This document shows positions 43,195-52,900 of a DNA stretch of 64,000 nucleotides, in pieces. Location: assembly GCA_029556545.1 (NCBI GenBank), contig JAKQEQ010000153.1, positions 107,348-171,347 of the forward strand. Reading direction: 5' to 3'. The notes beneath the pieces are model-generated. The model did no database searches, was not told the DNA's origin, and worked only from the letters and a program-made list of their open reading frames with translations. The stretch's first letter is position 1, and every line of letters starts with the position of its first letter. The stretch comes from Candidatus Hydrogenedentota bacterium (GTDB lineage Bacteria > Hydrogenedentota > Hydrogenedentia > Hydrogenedentales > JAGMZX01). Both the position numbers and the translations under genes were made by a program.

Positions 43195-44420
43195 GTGAAA
43201 AGCGCGTGAGGATTCGGTCGGCGGAGAAGATGAAGGAGATGATGACGCTTTATTACATGACAGCCAAGATGGCCGAGCAGGAGAAGAGCCCGAAGATCGC
43301 GTGGATTACCAGCGGGGGACCGGTCGAAATCCTGCACGCCGCGGGCGTCATCCCGATCTACCCTGAGAACCACGCGGCCATGTGCGGGACGGTCCGCATG
43401 GCGGACCGGCTTTGTGGCGTGGCCGAGGACCGGGGCTACTCGCGCGACCTGTGCTCGTACGCGCGATCGGACATTGGTTCGATCCTGAGCGGCGAGAGCC
43501 CGATAGGCGGGTCGCCGAAGCCGGACTTTCTGGTGTGCTGTAACAACATCTGCGGCACGGTGACCAAGTGGTACCAAGCGCTCCAGCGCATGTTCAATGT
43601 GCCGCTCATTTTCATCGACGCGCCGTACCAGTACGAGGCGGATCGGCCCGAGGCGCTGGCGTATATGAAGGCGCAACTCGAAGAAATGATTCAGACCGTG
43701 GGTGAGATCACGGGCAAGCCGATCAAACCGGATACGCTCACGGAGACCCTGCTGCGGTCTGAAGAGGCGGTGCAATTGTGGCGGGACATCCAGGATTTGC
43801 TGCGCCACCGGCCCGCGCCGATGAACTCGTTCGATACGTTTATTCATCTAGCGCCCATCGTGACCCTGCGCGGCACGCCCGAGTGCATCGATTACTACAA
43901 GGAACTCAAGGCCGAGATGGAGGAGCGGGTTCGCGACGGTGTCGCCGCGGTCCCGGGCGAGCAATTCCGGCTCGGTTGGGACAATCTGGCCATCTGGTAC
44001 AAGGTGAAGTTTCTTGCGGACAAGTTCGCCGAGCACCACGCGGCCCTGGTGGTCTCCACGTACACGGAGAACTTCTGTTACCAGGCGCCCGACCGCCGGG
44101 AAGACGACCTGCTCTGGACCATGGCCGCGAATTACCTTGGCGGTTATATCAATCATGGACTGGACTACCGCGAGCGCGAATTGACGGAGATGGCGGAGAA
44201 CTTCCACCTGGACGGGTTCGTGATGCACTCGAACCGCAGTTGCCGCGCCTACTCGTTCGGCCAATATGAACTTGCGCAGAGCCTGGAGCGGAAACGCGGC
44301 ATCCCTACGCTCATGATCGAGGCCGACCAGAGCGATACGCGCGCCTGGTCCGACGAACAGGTTGCCACGCGCATCGACGCCTTCATGGAGTCGCTTGCCG
44401 CGCGCCGCGTGGCGGTCTGA
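43191..44420 (+). CDS. 2-hydroxyacyl-CoA dehydratase / benzoyl-CoA reductase family subunit
   Basis: 409 residues. Cluster cysteines lie in MADRLCGVAED, RDLCSYARSDIGS (about 98) and LVCCNNICGTVTKWY (about 118-132); further conserved blocks are ENFCY and MHSNRSCRAYSFGQ near the C-terminus. It belongs with BcrB/BzdO/HgdA-type subunits. With the activator directly upstream and the BcrC/HgdB-like subunit 4 kb away it could form a radical dehydratase or reductase, or a double-cubane reductase. The ATG overlaps the activator stop by 4 bases. Confidence 0.88.
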   Translation: MSEKRVRIRSAEKMKEMMTLYYMTAKMAEQEKSPKIAWITSGGPVEILHAAGVIPIYPENHAAMCGTVRMADRLCGVAEDRGYSRDLCSYARSDIGSILSGESPIGGSPKPDFLVCCNNICGTVTKWYQALQRMFNVPLIFIDAPYQYEADRPEALAYMKAQLEEMIQTVGEITGKPIKPDTLTETLLRSEEAVQLWRDIQDLLRHRPAPMNSFDTFIHLAPIVTLRGTPECIDYYKELKAEMEERVRDGVAAVPGEQFRLGWDNLAIWYKVKFLADKFAEHHAALVVSTYTENFCYQAPDRREDDLLWTMAANYLGGYINHGLDYRERELTEMAENFHLDGFVMHSNRSCRAYSFGQYELAQSLERKRGIPTLMIEADQSDTRAWSDEQVATRIDAFMESLAARRVAV

Positions 44421-44436
44421 AGGAGAGGGGCGGGTA

Positions 44437-44480
44437 GGTCGGACGGGTCGGACGGGTCGGACAGGTCGGACGGGTCGGCG
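44437..44480. repeat. Tandem 10-bp repeat (GTCGGACGGG)
   Basis: About four to five units of GTCGGACGGG, one of them with an A substitution, immediately after the dehydratase gene. Likely a slippage-prone minisatellite. Confidence 0.7.
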
Positions 44481-44596
44481 TTTCTTGCGTGCATGGGGGC
44501 CATGCGCTATAGTGGCGTGACCGCATCCTCCGCGCAGGGCCGCGCCGTGGGGTTGCGGGCTGCGGGCGGCACGGGAGGGTAAGGAGCGTGGAAGGC

Positions 44597-45559
44597 ATGG
44601 AGACTACCGCGGGCGCTGGGGCGGAGCCTGAAGGGCGCGTGACGCGAATCCCCGGGACCTACTCGATGGCCGCCTATGTCCTGGTGGCGATAGTGCTGAT
44701 TCTCGGAGCGGTGACGCCGCTGCTCGAACGCACTGATTTCGGCGAATACCGCCCCTTTTTCGCGAACCTGCGCCTCCTCGATGACGAATCCGTGCCGACG
44801 CTGGTAAAGGTATTGCTGGTGTATCCCGCCGCGGCGGGCGTGGCCGTGATTATCGCCGCGGCGTGCGCGGGCGGCGCGGTGCGGGCCGTGATCATTCATC
44901 TGCTTGGCGTGGCGCCGTTCCTGGCTTACTATTCAGATGAGGCGGTGCGCCGCAGCTTCGGCGCGCCCTTCGACATGCCCGTGTTCCTGAACCTGTTTCT
45001 GCCTTTCGGCGGTGCGTTCGCGCTCATCGGCGTGGCGGGGCTGTACGCGGGCGGGCGCATCCGCCGGGCGTTTCCCGAGCACCGGGCCGGTGCGATTGCG
45101 GGGGGCATCGGCGGGGCCTACTTCCTGCTGTCGTTGATTGTGCCGCTCGAGGCACCTGAGACCGGCGCCTACCCGTTGATCGCGCCGTTCAAGTTGATGT
45201 TCGAGGACCAGGGCCTCTGGTCGATGCAACTGATCGGTGTCTCGCGCCTGTTCATTATGCTGCTCCTGGCGACGGCGTCGATCCTGGCGCTGCAATCCGC
45301 GCCCGCGTGTCCGGATGCCGCCGTGCGCGCGCGTCTGCTGAATCGGCTGTGGAACGGGCACCTGATCCTCTTGCTGCTCGCGCCCGCGGTGGTGCTGTTG
45401 TTCGTGGGCTTCGGCAAGGCCGGCGACGGCGACCTTCTGGCGCATCTCTCTTACGTGCTTAAGACGGCGCTGACTACGCTGGGGCTGCTGTTCCTGTTGT
45501 TGATGGGCGCGGTGGACCTGATCGTCATCGGCGCGGATGTGAAGCAGTCGGGAGGCTGA
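44597..45559 (+). CDS. Polytopic membrane protein of unknown function
   Basis: 320 residues with about seven hydrophobic helices: SMAAYVLVAIVLILG near 26-42, and several Ala/Leu-rich segments to the end. A cytoplasmic N-terminus (METTAGAG) and short polar loops are visible. No family recognised with confidence. The ATG at 44597 has AAGGAG about 10 bases upstream; a GTG at 44588 is too close to that site. It may act with the adjacent kinase, but that is only position. Confidence 0.7.
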   Translation: METTAGAGAEPEGRVTRIPGTYSMAAYVLVAIVLILGAVTPLLERTDFGEYRPFFANLRLLDDESVPTLVKVLLVYPAAAGVAVIIAAACAGGAVRAVIIHLLGVAPFLAYYSDEAVRRSFGAPFDMPVFLNLFLPFGGAFALIGVAGLYAGGRIRRAFPEHRAGAIAGGIGGAYFLLSLIVPLEAPETGAYPLIAPFKLMFEDQGLWSMQLIGVSRLFIMLLLATASILALQSAPACPDAAVRARLLNRLWNGHLILLLLAPAVVLLFVGFGKAGDGDLLAHLSYVLKTALTTLGLLFLLLMGAVDLIVIGADVKQSGG

Positions 45560-45605
45560 GGTCGCGAATCGGGTCGTTCTTGGCGAAGCCTGCGCCCGGA
45601 ATGCC

Positions 45606-47285
45606 TTACTTGCCTCGCCGCAGGGGGATGACGCCGCGGAATCCGACGGTGGCCAGGCGCGACTCGGGAAACAGGCCTTTCCGTGCGGTGCAGGCGAGTT
45701 CCTCCGGTTTCGAACTCCAGCAACCGCCGCGTACGGCTCTCCTGGGGGCGTTCGGCGGTCCGTTGCCGCCAGGGCGCCGCGCCACGGGGTAGGGCACAAA
45801 CGGGTCCTTCGTCCATTCCATGACGTTGCCGGCCATGTCCTGAATGCCTTCGGGGGTGGCGCCGGATTCGTGCATCGCGATAATCGAGGGCATCCCGAGG
45901 TTCTCGCCGAAGTTGCAGCGCGTCGGGTCGGGGGGAAGGCTGCCCCAGGGATAGCGCCGGTTTTCCTTGCCGCGCGCGGCGAACTCCCATTGCGCCTCCG
46001 TGGGGAGGTCCTTACCCAGCCACTGCGCGTAGGCGAAGGCCTCGGCCCACGTGACGCCGACGACGGGCTGATCGGGCCCGTTGTATTGCGGGTCGCGCCA
46101 GTATTTCGGTTCGGGACGGCCGGTGGCCTCAAGAAACCGGGCGAACTCGGCGACAGTCACCGGATGCACGTCCATCCAGAATGGCGCGACATATACTTCC
46201 TCTTCCGGAGCTTCGTCGCGGACCTCGTTGTTTCCCATGAGGAAATTGCCGCCCTCGATATAGACCATACCGTCCGTCGAAGGCTGTTTGTCACCGTTGG
46301 GCGTCAGTACCTGGACCGTGGTCACCCCGTATGCCGTCTCGAACGCTTCCTCGAGGGCGACGCGGAACTCCGTGGCGGACTGCCAACGTCGCTCTTTCTC
46401 CTCGGCGACGGCGCGGTCCAGCACGGCCAAGAGTCCGGGCGACACGTCCTCGCGCACTTGCGGGGTCGGCACGTAGTCGTCCAACGGCGTGCGAAGGGTC
46501 AGCAGTTCATAGAATAGCAGCCCCACCGAGTACAGGTCCGCGCGGAGGTCCACCGCGCGTCGGAGGCGTTGCTCGGGGGCGGAGTATCCGAGGGTGCCTA
46601 CCGGGTGCCCGGAGGCGGCTGCGTCAGCGGTCGCGGTCAGGAGCTCTTCGTGCACCACTTTGGCCAGGCCGAAATCGAGGACCTTGATACGCTCGCCCGC
46701 GAGGAGGAAGACGTTTTCGGGCTTGATGTCGCGGTGAATCACCGTGCGGTGGGCGTATTCGAGGGCGGCAAGCACCTGTTTGAGCAGTGTGACGCCGAGC
46801 CGCACTTCGACGAGACGGCGGTCGGTGCGCTTCTTGCGCAAGAAGGCGCGCAGCGATTGCCCGCTCAGGAATTCCATGGAGAGGTAGAGGATGCCCTCGC
46901 TGGTCCAGGCCACGTCGTGGACGGCGACGATGTTCTCGTGACGGAGGCGCCGGGCGATCTGCGCCTCCTGGATGAACATTTGGCGGCCTTTCTCGGTGCG
47001 GAGCATCTCCGGGTGCATGAATTTGAGGGCCACCGGCTCTTTTACCAGCGCATCCAGGGCACGGTACACCACGCCCATGCCGCCCTTGCCTATGCGTTCC
47101 TCGATGATGTAGCGGTCACTCACGCGGTCGCCGCGCTCGAAGGCGAGATTGAGGTGCGTCTCGCGCAACGCGGCGCTCGGTACGCGGAGCGGCGCGCGGC
47201 AATTGAAACACACCCCCTCCTTCCCTTGTACCGTGGGCGGCGCGAGAATGCGGAGCCCGCACTGTGAACAAACGACCTCGATCAT
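45606..47285 (-). CDS. Ser/Thr protein kinase fused to an FGE/sulfatase-modifying domain
   Basis: 559 residues. N-terminal zinc ribbon (CSQCG at about 6, CFNC at about 26), then a PknB-type kinase (about 55-330) with GKGGMG, VALK, HRDIKPEN and LDFGLAK, and a C-terminal formylglycine-generating/SUMF1-like domain (about 345-559) with GGNFLMG, GVTWAEAFAYAQWLG, LPTEAQWEFAARG and VRGGCWSS. In true FGEs two Cys activate sulfatases; here only one Cys is near the expected place, so the fold may be used for binding instead. Kinase-FGE fusions are typical of Planctomycetes and relatives. ATG at 47285. Confidence 0.92.
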   Translation of the reverse strand: MIEVVCSQCGLRILAPPTVQGKEGVCFNCRAPLRVPSAALRETHLNLAFERGDRVSDRYIIEERIGKGGMGVVYRALDALVKEPVALKFMHPEMLRTEKGRQMFIQEAQIARRLRHENIVAVHDVAWTSEGILYLSMEFLSGQSLRAFLRKKRTDRRLVEVRLGVTLLKQVLAALEYAHRTVIHRDIKPENVFLLAGERIKVLDFGLAKVVHEELLTATADAAASGHPVGTLGYSAPEQRLRRAVDLRADLYSVGLLFYELLTLRTPLDDYVPTPQVREDVSPGLLAVLDRAVAEEKERRWQSATEFRVALEEAFETAYGVTTVQVLTPNGDKQPSTDGMVYIEGGNFLMGNNEVRDEAPEEEVYVAPFWMDVHPVTVAEFARFLEATGRPEPKYWRDPQYNGPDQPVVGVTWAEAFAYAQWLGKDLPTEAQWEFAARGKENRRYPWGSLPPDPTRCNFGENLGMPSIIAMHESGATPEGIQDMAGNVMEWTKDPFVPYPVARRPGGNGPPNAPRRAVRGGCWSSKPEELACTARKGLFPESRLATVGFRGVIPLRRGK

Positions 47286-47583
47286 GCCTCATGTTCCGCC
47301 AAGCCGGGGCCAAGAAGTGTTATGTATAGTGTAACACCGACGCGGGGTTTGGACAAGGGACGGGAACGGGGAGGGACCAGGGACCAGGGACCAGGGAGTG
47401 CGGGACTACGGATCAACGACCGGGCGGTGCGGCGGAATGGGGGCGGCCGCGCTTTCGTCGTGCGGGTCCGCTTTGTCCGGCGTAATGCACGGGTTCTCGA
47501 AACGTGTTGACATGCCGCCGACCGGTCCGATAGGGTTGGGCTCGGTATCGTGCGCTATCCTGTGCAAAGGAGTTTTTCGTCCC

Positions 47584-48660
47584 GTGAGTTCCCTGAAGGC
47601 ATTCTCGACAGCCGGTCGCCGGTCCGTGGTGCGGTCCCTGCCGGCCGGGCTGGCGATCGCGTTAGCGGTCGTTGCCTCCGCGCAGCCGCCGGTCACGTTC
47701 ATCGTTGGCGAGGGCACGGGCAATCCGGGGGATGTTGCCGAATTGCCGGTGTCGCTTGAGAGCGGTGGAACGCGCCCGGCCGCGCTCACGCTCATCCTCG
47801 AGTACGACCCCGAGAAGGTGTCGCCCGAGGAGACCTATTACCAGTTCGTGCAGGAAGACCTTGAGGGCGAGCCGACCGTTGCGACGGCGCCGGTGCGTCC
47901 CGATCAGACGCTCTTGGACGCGCAAAAGCTGGTCTCCCACAACATTCCTTTTCCTGGCCAGTTACGGCTGGTAATTGTGGGTCTAAACACCCTCGAGATC
48001 GGGGATGGGCCCCTGGTGACCGCGGCTTTCAGGCTCGTGAGCGGCGGATCGGGCGAATTTGTCGCGGTGGTCGGCGGCGATGAGAGCAGCGCCACCTCCG
48101 CGGGCGCGGCCGAGATCCCCGTCGCCTTTGTGGACGGCGGCATTCTGGTTGGCTGCGACCCCGCGGAAGCGCCGAGCGCGGTCCAGGCAACGCAGGGATT
48201 GAAGGATCGGGTCGAGGTGACATGGGACCCCGTTGCCACGCCGGGCGCGCAATACCGCGTATATCGGAGCGACGATGCGGATCCGGCGCACGCCGTACCG
48301 CTGGGCATGGGATGGGAGAGCGCCACGCGGTTCAGCGACGTGACGGCGCGGCCCGCCCAGACTTCCGGCGGGTTCGCCTGCTGCCCGCCCGGAGAAGTGA
48401 TTGTGTTCCAGTACTATTATTGGGTGAAGGCGCGAACCGCGTCGGGGTGCGAAAGCGCGTTCAGCGCCGCGCCCGCTCTCGGGTATCGCGGCGCGGCCAA
48501 GTCGCGTCCAGGCGAGGAAGCGGGCGTGATCGGGGACGGTGTCTTCCTCGGCGGCGCGATGGCGTTGCTCTTGTGCGCGCATGTGATGCGGGCGTCGGGC
48601 CGTGTCCGGCGGCCTGAAGGCCGCACTTCTCACGATAGCGGTGTGCAGTGCGGGCTCTAA
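47584..48660 (+). CDS. Secreted cohesin-domain protein with Fn3-like domain and C-terminal membrane anchor
   Basis: 358 residues from the GTG at 47584 (AAAGGAG upstream). Signal peptide (about 18-34). Residues about 36-195 match the cohesin fold: VGEGTGNPGDVAELPVSL, ALTLILEYDPEKVSPEE, and GPLVTAAFRLV. Then an Fn3-like domain (about 200-310), then a C-terminal hydrophobic helix (GGAMALLLCAHVM) with a basic tail. The protein is probably anchored outside the inner membrane. No cellulosome is seen, but dockerin-like modules occur in the 39525 protein. Upstream of 47584 a short GGACCAG triplication (47374-47394) lies in non-coding DNA. Confidence 0.78.
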   Translation: MSSLKAFSTAGRRSVVRSLPAGLAIALAVVASAQPPVTFIVGEGTGNPGDVAELPVSLESGGTRPAALTLILEYDPEKVSPEETYYQFVQEDLEGEPTVATAPVRPDQTLLDAQKLVSHNIPFPGQLRLVIVGLNTLEIGDGPLVTAAFRLVSGGSGEFVAVVGGDESSATSAGAAEIPVAFVDGGILVGCDPAEAPSAVQATQGLKDRVEVTWDPVATPGAQYRVYRSDDADPAHAVPLGMGWESATRFSDVTARPAQTSGGFACCPPGEVIVFQYYYWVKARTASGCESAFSAAPALGYRGAAKSRPGEEAGVIGDGVFLGGAMALLLCAHVMRASGRVRRPEGRTSHDSGVQCGL

Positions 48661-48708
48661 CCCGCCTTCAAGGGTTCAGGCGAAAGATCGGAAGGGTAAG
48701 AAGCGCTC

Positions 48709-49545
48709 ATGTATCCGGTGCTGTTCAAGTTCTGGGTATTCGAGTTCCACACGTATACCGTGTTGATGGCCGGCGCCTTCCTGCTGGGGGTGTATCTTTT
48801 TTTCCGCCACAACGAACGGTTGGCGGAGCCCTTTCCGGTCACTCCGATCGGTGCGCTCTGGCTGTTCCTCGGGATTCTGGTCGGGTCCAAGGTCTATTAC
48901 ATTCTAGAGTATCGCGATGCGCGCGAACTCTTGAGCCTCGTGCGCATCTGGGAAGGGGGACTGGTGTCCTACGGGGGCATCATCGGCGGGGCGGCGGCGG
49001 TCATCTACTTACGTGTCAAGGGGGTCCCGATACTGCCGATCGGCGACCTCGTGGTGAGTTACGTGCCGCTGTGTCACGCCATCGGGCGGCTGGGTTGTTT
49101 CTTTAACGGCTGTTGCTGGGGGAGGCCGACGGACCTGCCGTGGGGCGTAGTGTATCCGGAGGGAAGCGCCCTGCATGGTTACTTGCTCCATGAGCATATC
49201 CGGCAAGGCGCGGCGCCGGGGGATGCCGGGCACCCGCACCCGGTGCACCCGACGCAACTGTATGAAAGTCTGGGCCTGTTTGTCATTTATCTTCTCTTCT
49301 GTTATGTGTACCCGCGGCGCACCCGCCAAGGCGGCTTGCTGCTCTTGTACCCAGTGTTTTACGGGGTCTTGCGCTTCCTTGTGGAGTTTTTCCGGGCGGA
49401 TCCGACGCATGAGGTTCCTCTGGTGCACTTGCGGCTCTCGCAGGCGATCAGTCTTGGACTTGTAATTGCCGGTTTGCTTGTGTACATTACGGTGCGTTCC
49501 CGGTTGCCGGAGCGAGGGGCGGAGGAGGCCCCGCCGCGGGCTTGA
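48709..49545 (+). CDS. lgt: Prolipoprotein diacylglyceryl transferase
   Basis: 278 residues, about seven helices. Active-site and lipid-binding motifs are intact: LVSYGGIIGGAAAV, HAIGRLGCFFNGCCWGR (about 119-135) and HPTQLYES (about 180). It transfers diacylglycerol from phosphatidylglycerol to the lipobox Cys of prolipoproteins, several of which are encoded in this window. It starts 48 bases after the cohesin gene. Confidence 0.96.
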   Translation: MYPVLFKFWVFEFHTYTVLMAGAFLLGVYLFFRHNERLAEPFPVTPIGALWLFLGILVGSKVYYILEYRDARELLSLVRIWEGGLVSYGGIIGGAAAVIYLRVKGVPILPIGDLVVSYVPLCHAIGRLGCFFNGCCWGRPTDLPWGVVYPEGSALHGYLLHEHIRQGAAPGDAGHPHPVHPTQLYESLGLFVIYLLFCYVYPRRTRQGGLLLLYPVFYGVLRFLVEFFRADPTHEVPLVHLRLSQAISLGLVIAGLLVYITVRSRLPERGAEEAPPRA

Positions 49546-49639
49546 CCCGCAGGGTTTTTAGTGCTAAGATGGTTGAGGCAGACATAGGGGAAGGCAGTAA
49601 TGCGAATGAGGCAGTCCATGAGTGTTGCCGAGAACGGCA

Positions 49640-49660
49640 AGCCCCGCGAGGCGCGGGGCT
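49640..49660. repeat. 9-bp stem palindrome with AGG loop
   Basis: AGCCCCGCG-AGG-CGCGGGGCT in the 413-base gap between lgt and the CFI-box protein. No T run follows. The rest of the gap holds the promoter at 49751-49780 and no gene. Confidence 0.65.
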
Positions 49661-49750
49661 GCGTTGCCGTGCACGGTCGCGGCAGTCTATCCCCATTTCC
49701 TCCGGCAGGGGTAGCCCGCCAAAAATGCAGGGCTTTGCCCAAATAAAGTG

Positions 49751-49780
49751 TTGACAAGCGTGAAGAAACCGCTTTATAAT
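49751..49780 (+). promoter_or_regulatory. Strong sigma-70-type promoter
   Basis: TTGACA (49751-49756) and TATAAT (49775-49780) with an 18-bp spacer, both hexamers perfect. The leader to 49959 is about 170 bases, with AAAGGAG about 13 bases before the start codon. Confidence 0.85.
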
Positions 49781-49958
49781 ACGGGACCAGGAAGTTTGGA
49801 GTGGCAGTATGGCTCTCCTCGGAGGGCATTCCTACCCCCAACGCCGGCCAATTTTGAGGGGTAGCGGAAGGATGAATGGAATGACGTGACGACCAGAGGG
49901 GCCGTTGCGGTTTTTTGAGTGTACTGTGTAGAGGAAAGGCGTAAAGGAGACTATTGTC

Positions 49959-52900
49959 ATGGGGACCAGCAAAAAGTTAGTACTGGCGTTACTCGTCAGC
50001 CTGATGATGGTGTTAGCGCTGGGCATTGGCTTGGTACCCTCGCGTCCCGTGGATACCGCGGGCGCGGCGGACCAAAGTGGGCGGATCGACATGGTCGACC
50101 TGCTGAATCAGATTCTGGGTATTCAGCAAGTGGGCGACATCACCCTGCTATCCGCACTGGAGGGCGCGACGGTCAAGACGCCTTCGGATAATGCGGCGAC
50201 TCCGCCGATCATCATTCCGGTGCAGGCGGCGCTCGCCGGCGGCGATGGCACGGAAACGGTCCACTTCGCCGCGCAGACCACGGACCAGAGCCCGTGGACC
50301 CCGCCTGACCTGTGGGTCGGCGATGATTCCCAGGTGAGTGGTGTCGTGGGCGCCGCGGAGGGATATGCGGGCCTGCTGGACATCGGGCCGGGGTTTTACC
50401 AGGCCGGCTTGGCGAACATCCAGAAGAGCATCCTTGTCTACGCCTTGGTGAACGCTTCGCAGGTGAAGGCGCAGGTCAGCCTCCAGTACGAGGCCACCAA
50501 CTCCGAGGCTGAAGCAGTCGGCCTCACCCTTGCGCAGACCGAGGCTTCAGTAGACGTGGATGACAACGCACTTCCCGACGACTTGTTCAACGATGTGGCG
50601 CCGGGAGAACTCTGGGTGTCCACGCAGAACAAGGACGGCCGGGCGCGGACGATCCTCGTCGCGAATCTCGATGACACGGGCCTGGGCGGAAAAGCGGCGG
50701 GCACGTACTCCGTGCAACTCGGTTCGGACATCAAGGTTACTGCTCCGAACACGGACGCCTTGGTGGGCGAAGGTCTTGTGGACAGCGGCGAGTCCACCTT
50801 GCTCCTGGTCGAGGTTGTGGGCGACTTGGCCGCGTTGTTGGACCGCATCGACGGCGTGGACTCGCCGGTAGACCGCCAGGCATGGGCGGATGCTGTAAAC
50901 GGCATTGCCCCGGCCGCCGCGCTGGCCTCGTATGTCCAGATCAGCCTCCTCTACACTTACAATAGTGGCCTGAATTACAACGAACTGAAAGACCTGACGG
51001 GTACGAGTCTTTCCGTGGGGCTCGCGCTGAGCGGGCTTGATCTTGCCGGCACGAATGCCGTGCAGTTGTGGTCGTACCCGACGATGGTGGACGACCTCGA
51101 GGGTGTTGTCTACCTGGCGAACGACCCCGACGCACAGGGTTGGCGTTTGATCGACCCGAACGCGGTGGCGGTGGACGTCGGCGCGGGCACGCTCGATGCC
51201 TCGCTCCAGACGCTGTCCGTGTTTACGCCGTTTGACTCGGGTCTCGCAATTTCGAGCATTGCGCCGTCCCGCATTCCGAGCAATTTCGCGGGCGCGGACG
51301 TGACGCTTACCGGCGTCTTCCCGACCGAGACCGGCCTTGACTTGGCCGGGGCGGCGGCCGCCTACTCCGTGACGATTGCGGGCGCGGCGGCTGACTTCCG
51401 GCTCGGACCGGCGAAGCAGGACTTCGCGGTGACCCCGTATGACGGCGTCAATCAGAACACCATGTACATCTCCTCGCCCGCGGTTGCCACGACGGGTGTG
51501 GTCGATGTTACCGTAGTCGACTTGGCCAATCCGGCCAACCAGGTTACCAGCCAACAGTTGTCCGTACAGAACGTGTACTCCGTGACGGTGGAGACGCGCG
51601 ATAGCGTATCCGCCATTAGCACGCCGGGCGGTGTGGCGCTCAGTCCCGGTCAGTCCGCGGACCTGCCCGGCAACTACCCGGATCCGGCGGGCAAGTTCTT
51701 CGACGGCGACGCCATCAGCGCGAGCCTGGCCCTGGTCGGTGTCTCGCTGGTGAACTGGGAAGTCAATGGCGTCAACGCCGGCAGCAACGCCACGCTGAAC
51801 CTGACCGTTACGCAAGACACGACCATTACGGCTGTGGTCCAGCCGCTGGTTGGTCTGTGCACACTGTCGGTCAGCACGATTGGTCTCGGCGTTGTCGAGC
51901 CTAACGGCGGCACGTTCCCGTGCGGTACCGGTGTGAGTTTGACGGCGATTCCGAGCTCCGGGTGGGAGTTCGTGCGGTGGGAAGGCGCCATCGGCGAAGC
52001 TGACCCGCAAGCGAACCCGATCACCGTCATCGTCAATGCCGACATCGAGGTGACGGCGGTGTTTGCGGAAGTGTCGCAGATTGACCTCGATGCCGATCCG
52101 CTCCAAGGCCCGTCCGGCGCCATCACCGAGGTTTGGCTCTTCGGCGGCGTGGTGGCGCAGGTAAGCGGTACGGGCGTGATTCCCGGAACCGTCCTTACCT
52201 TCAGCAATGCGGACGATCTCACGAATCCCGAGACCGCATCGGCCACGGTCTTCGAACGCACCGCCGGCGGTCCCCCCGAAATCGTTATCCCCGTTGCGCC
52301 GGCGAGTTGGTTCGCGGGCGGTCAGGCGGCGGTTATGACTAACCTCACCGCTACGCGCCCGGACAGCGGGACTGACACAGCGAACAATGCCTTGACGTTC
52401 AAGCAGTATGACATCGGCGCGGACGGCGTGGCGACCACGGCGTTCGTGATCAATCCGACTGTTGGCAACACGATCGGCGTGTGGGACGGCGCGTCGCCGG
52501 ACAACATCACGCTCGAATTGCCGGCGCTGGGCGCGTCCGCGGGCAATGAAGTATACGGTATCGCGCGCACGGTGCAGATTCCGAATGCGAAATCGACCAC
52601 CGAAGCGCTCGGCACCAGTGCGTTCGACGCGCTGCTCACCGCTCAACAGAGCGGGGCGCTGATCCCGGCGGCCTACGACTTCAGCATGCACCTCTATGGG
52701 CCGCTGCAGGTCAGCAAGACCACGCCGCCGGTCGGATCGGGCGTGTACAACAACGCGAGCGCTCTGACGACCTTCGACCGCACTGTGGACGTGAACGGCA
52801 ACCCGGTCCAGACCGGCGCCGCGCTGCTCACGTTCCCGGTTACGGGTTCCGGCCTGACCGCCGCCGACGTGCGCAAGGGCCTGACCATGTGGGGCGTCGA

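Noticed and set aside
47374-47394. GGACCAG triplication as a regulatory iteron
   Set aside because: Only three 7-bp units in non-coding DNA with no nearby promoter or partner; treated as noise.
47507-47536. TTGACA-N18-TAGGGT before the cohesin gene
   Set aside because: The -10 hexamer matches only three of six positions; too weak to list as a promoter.
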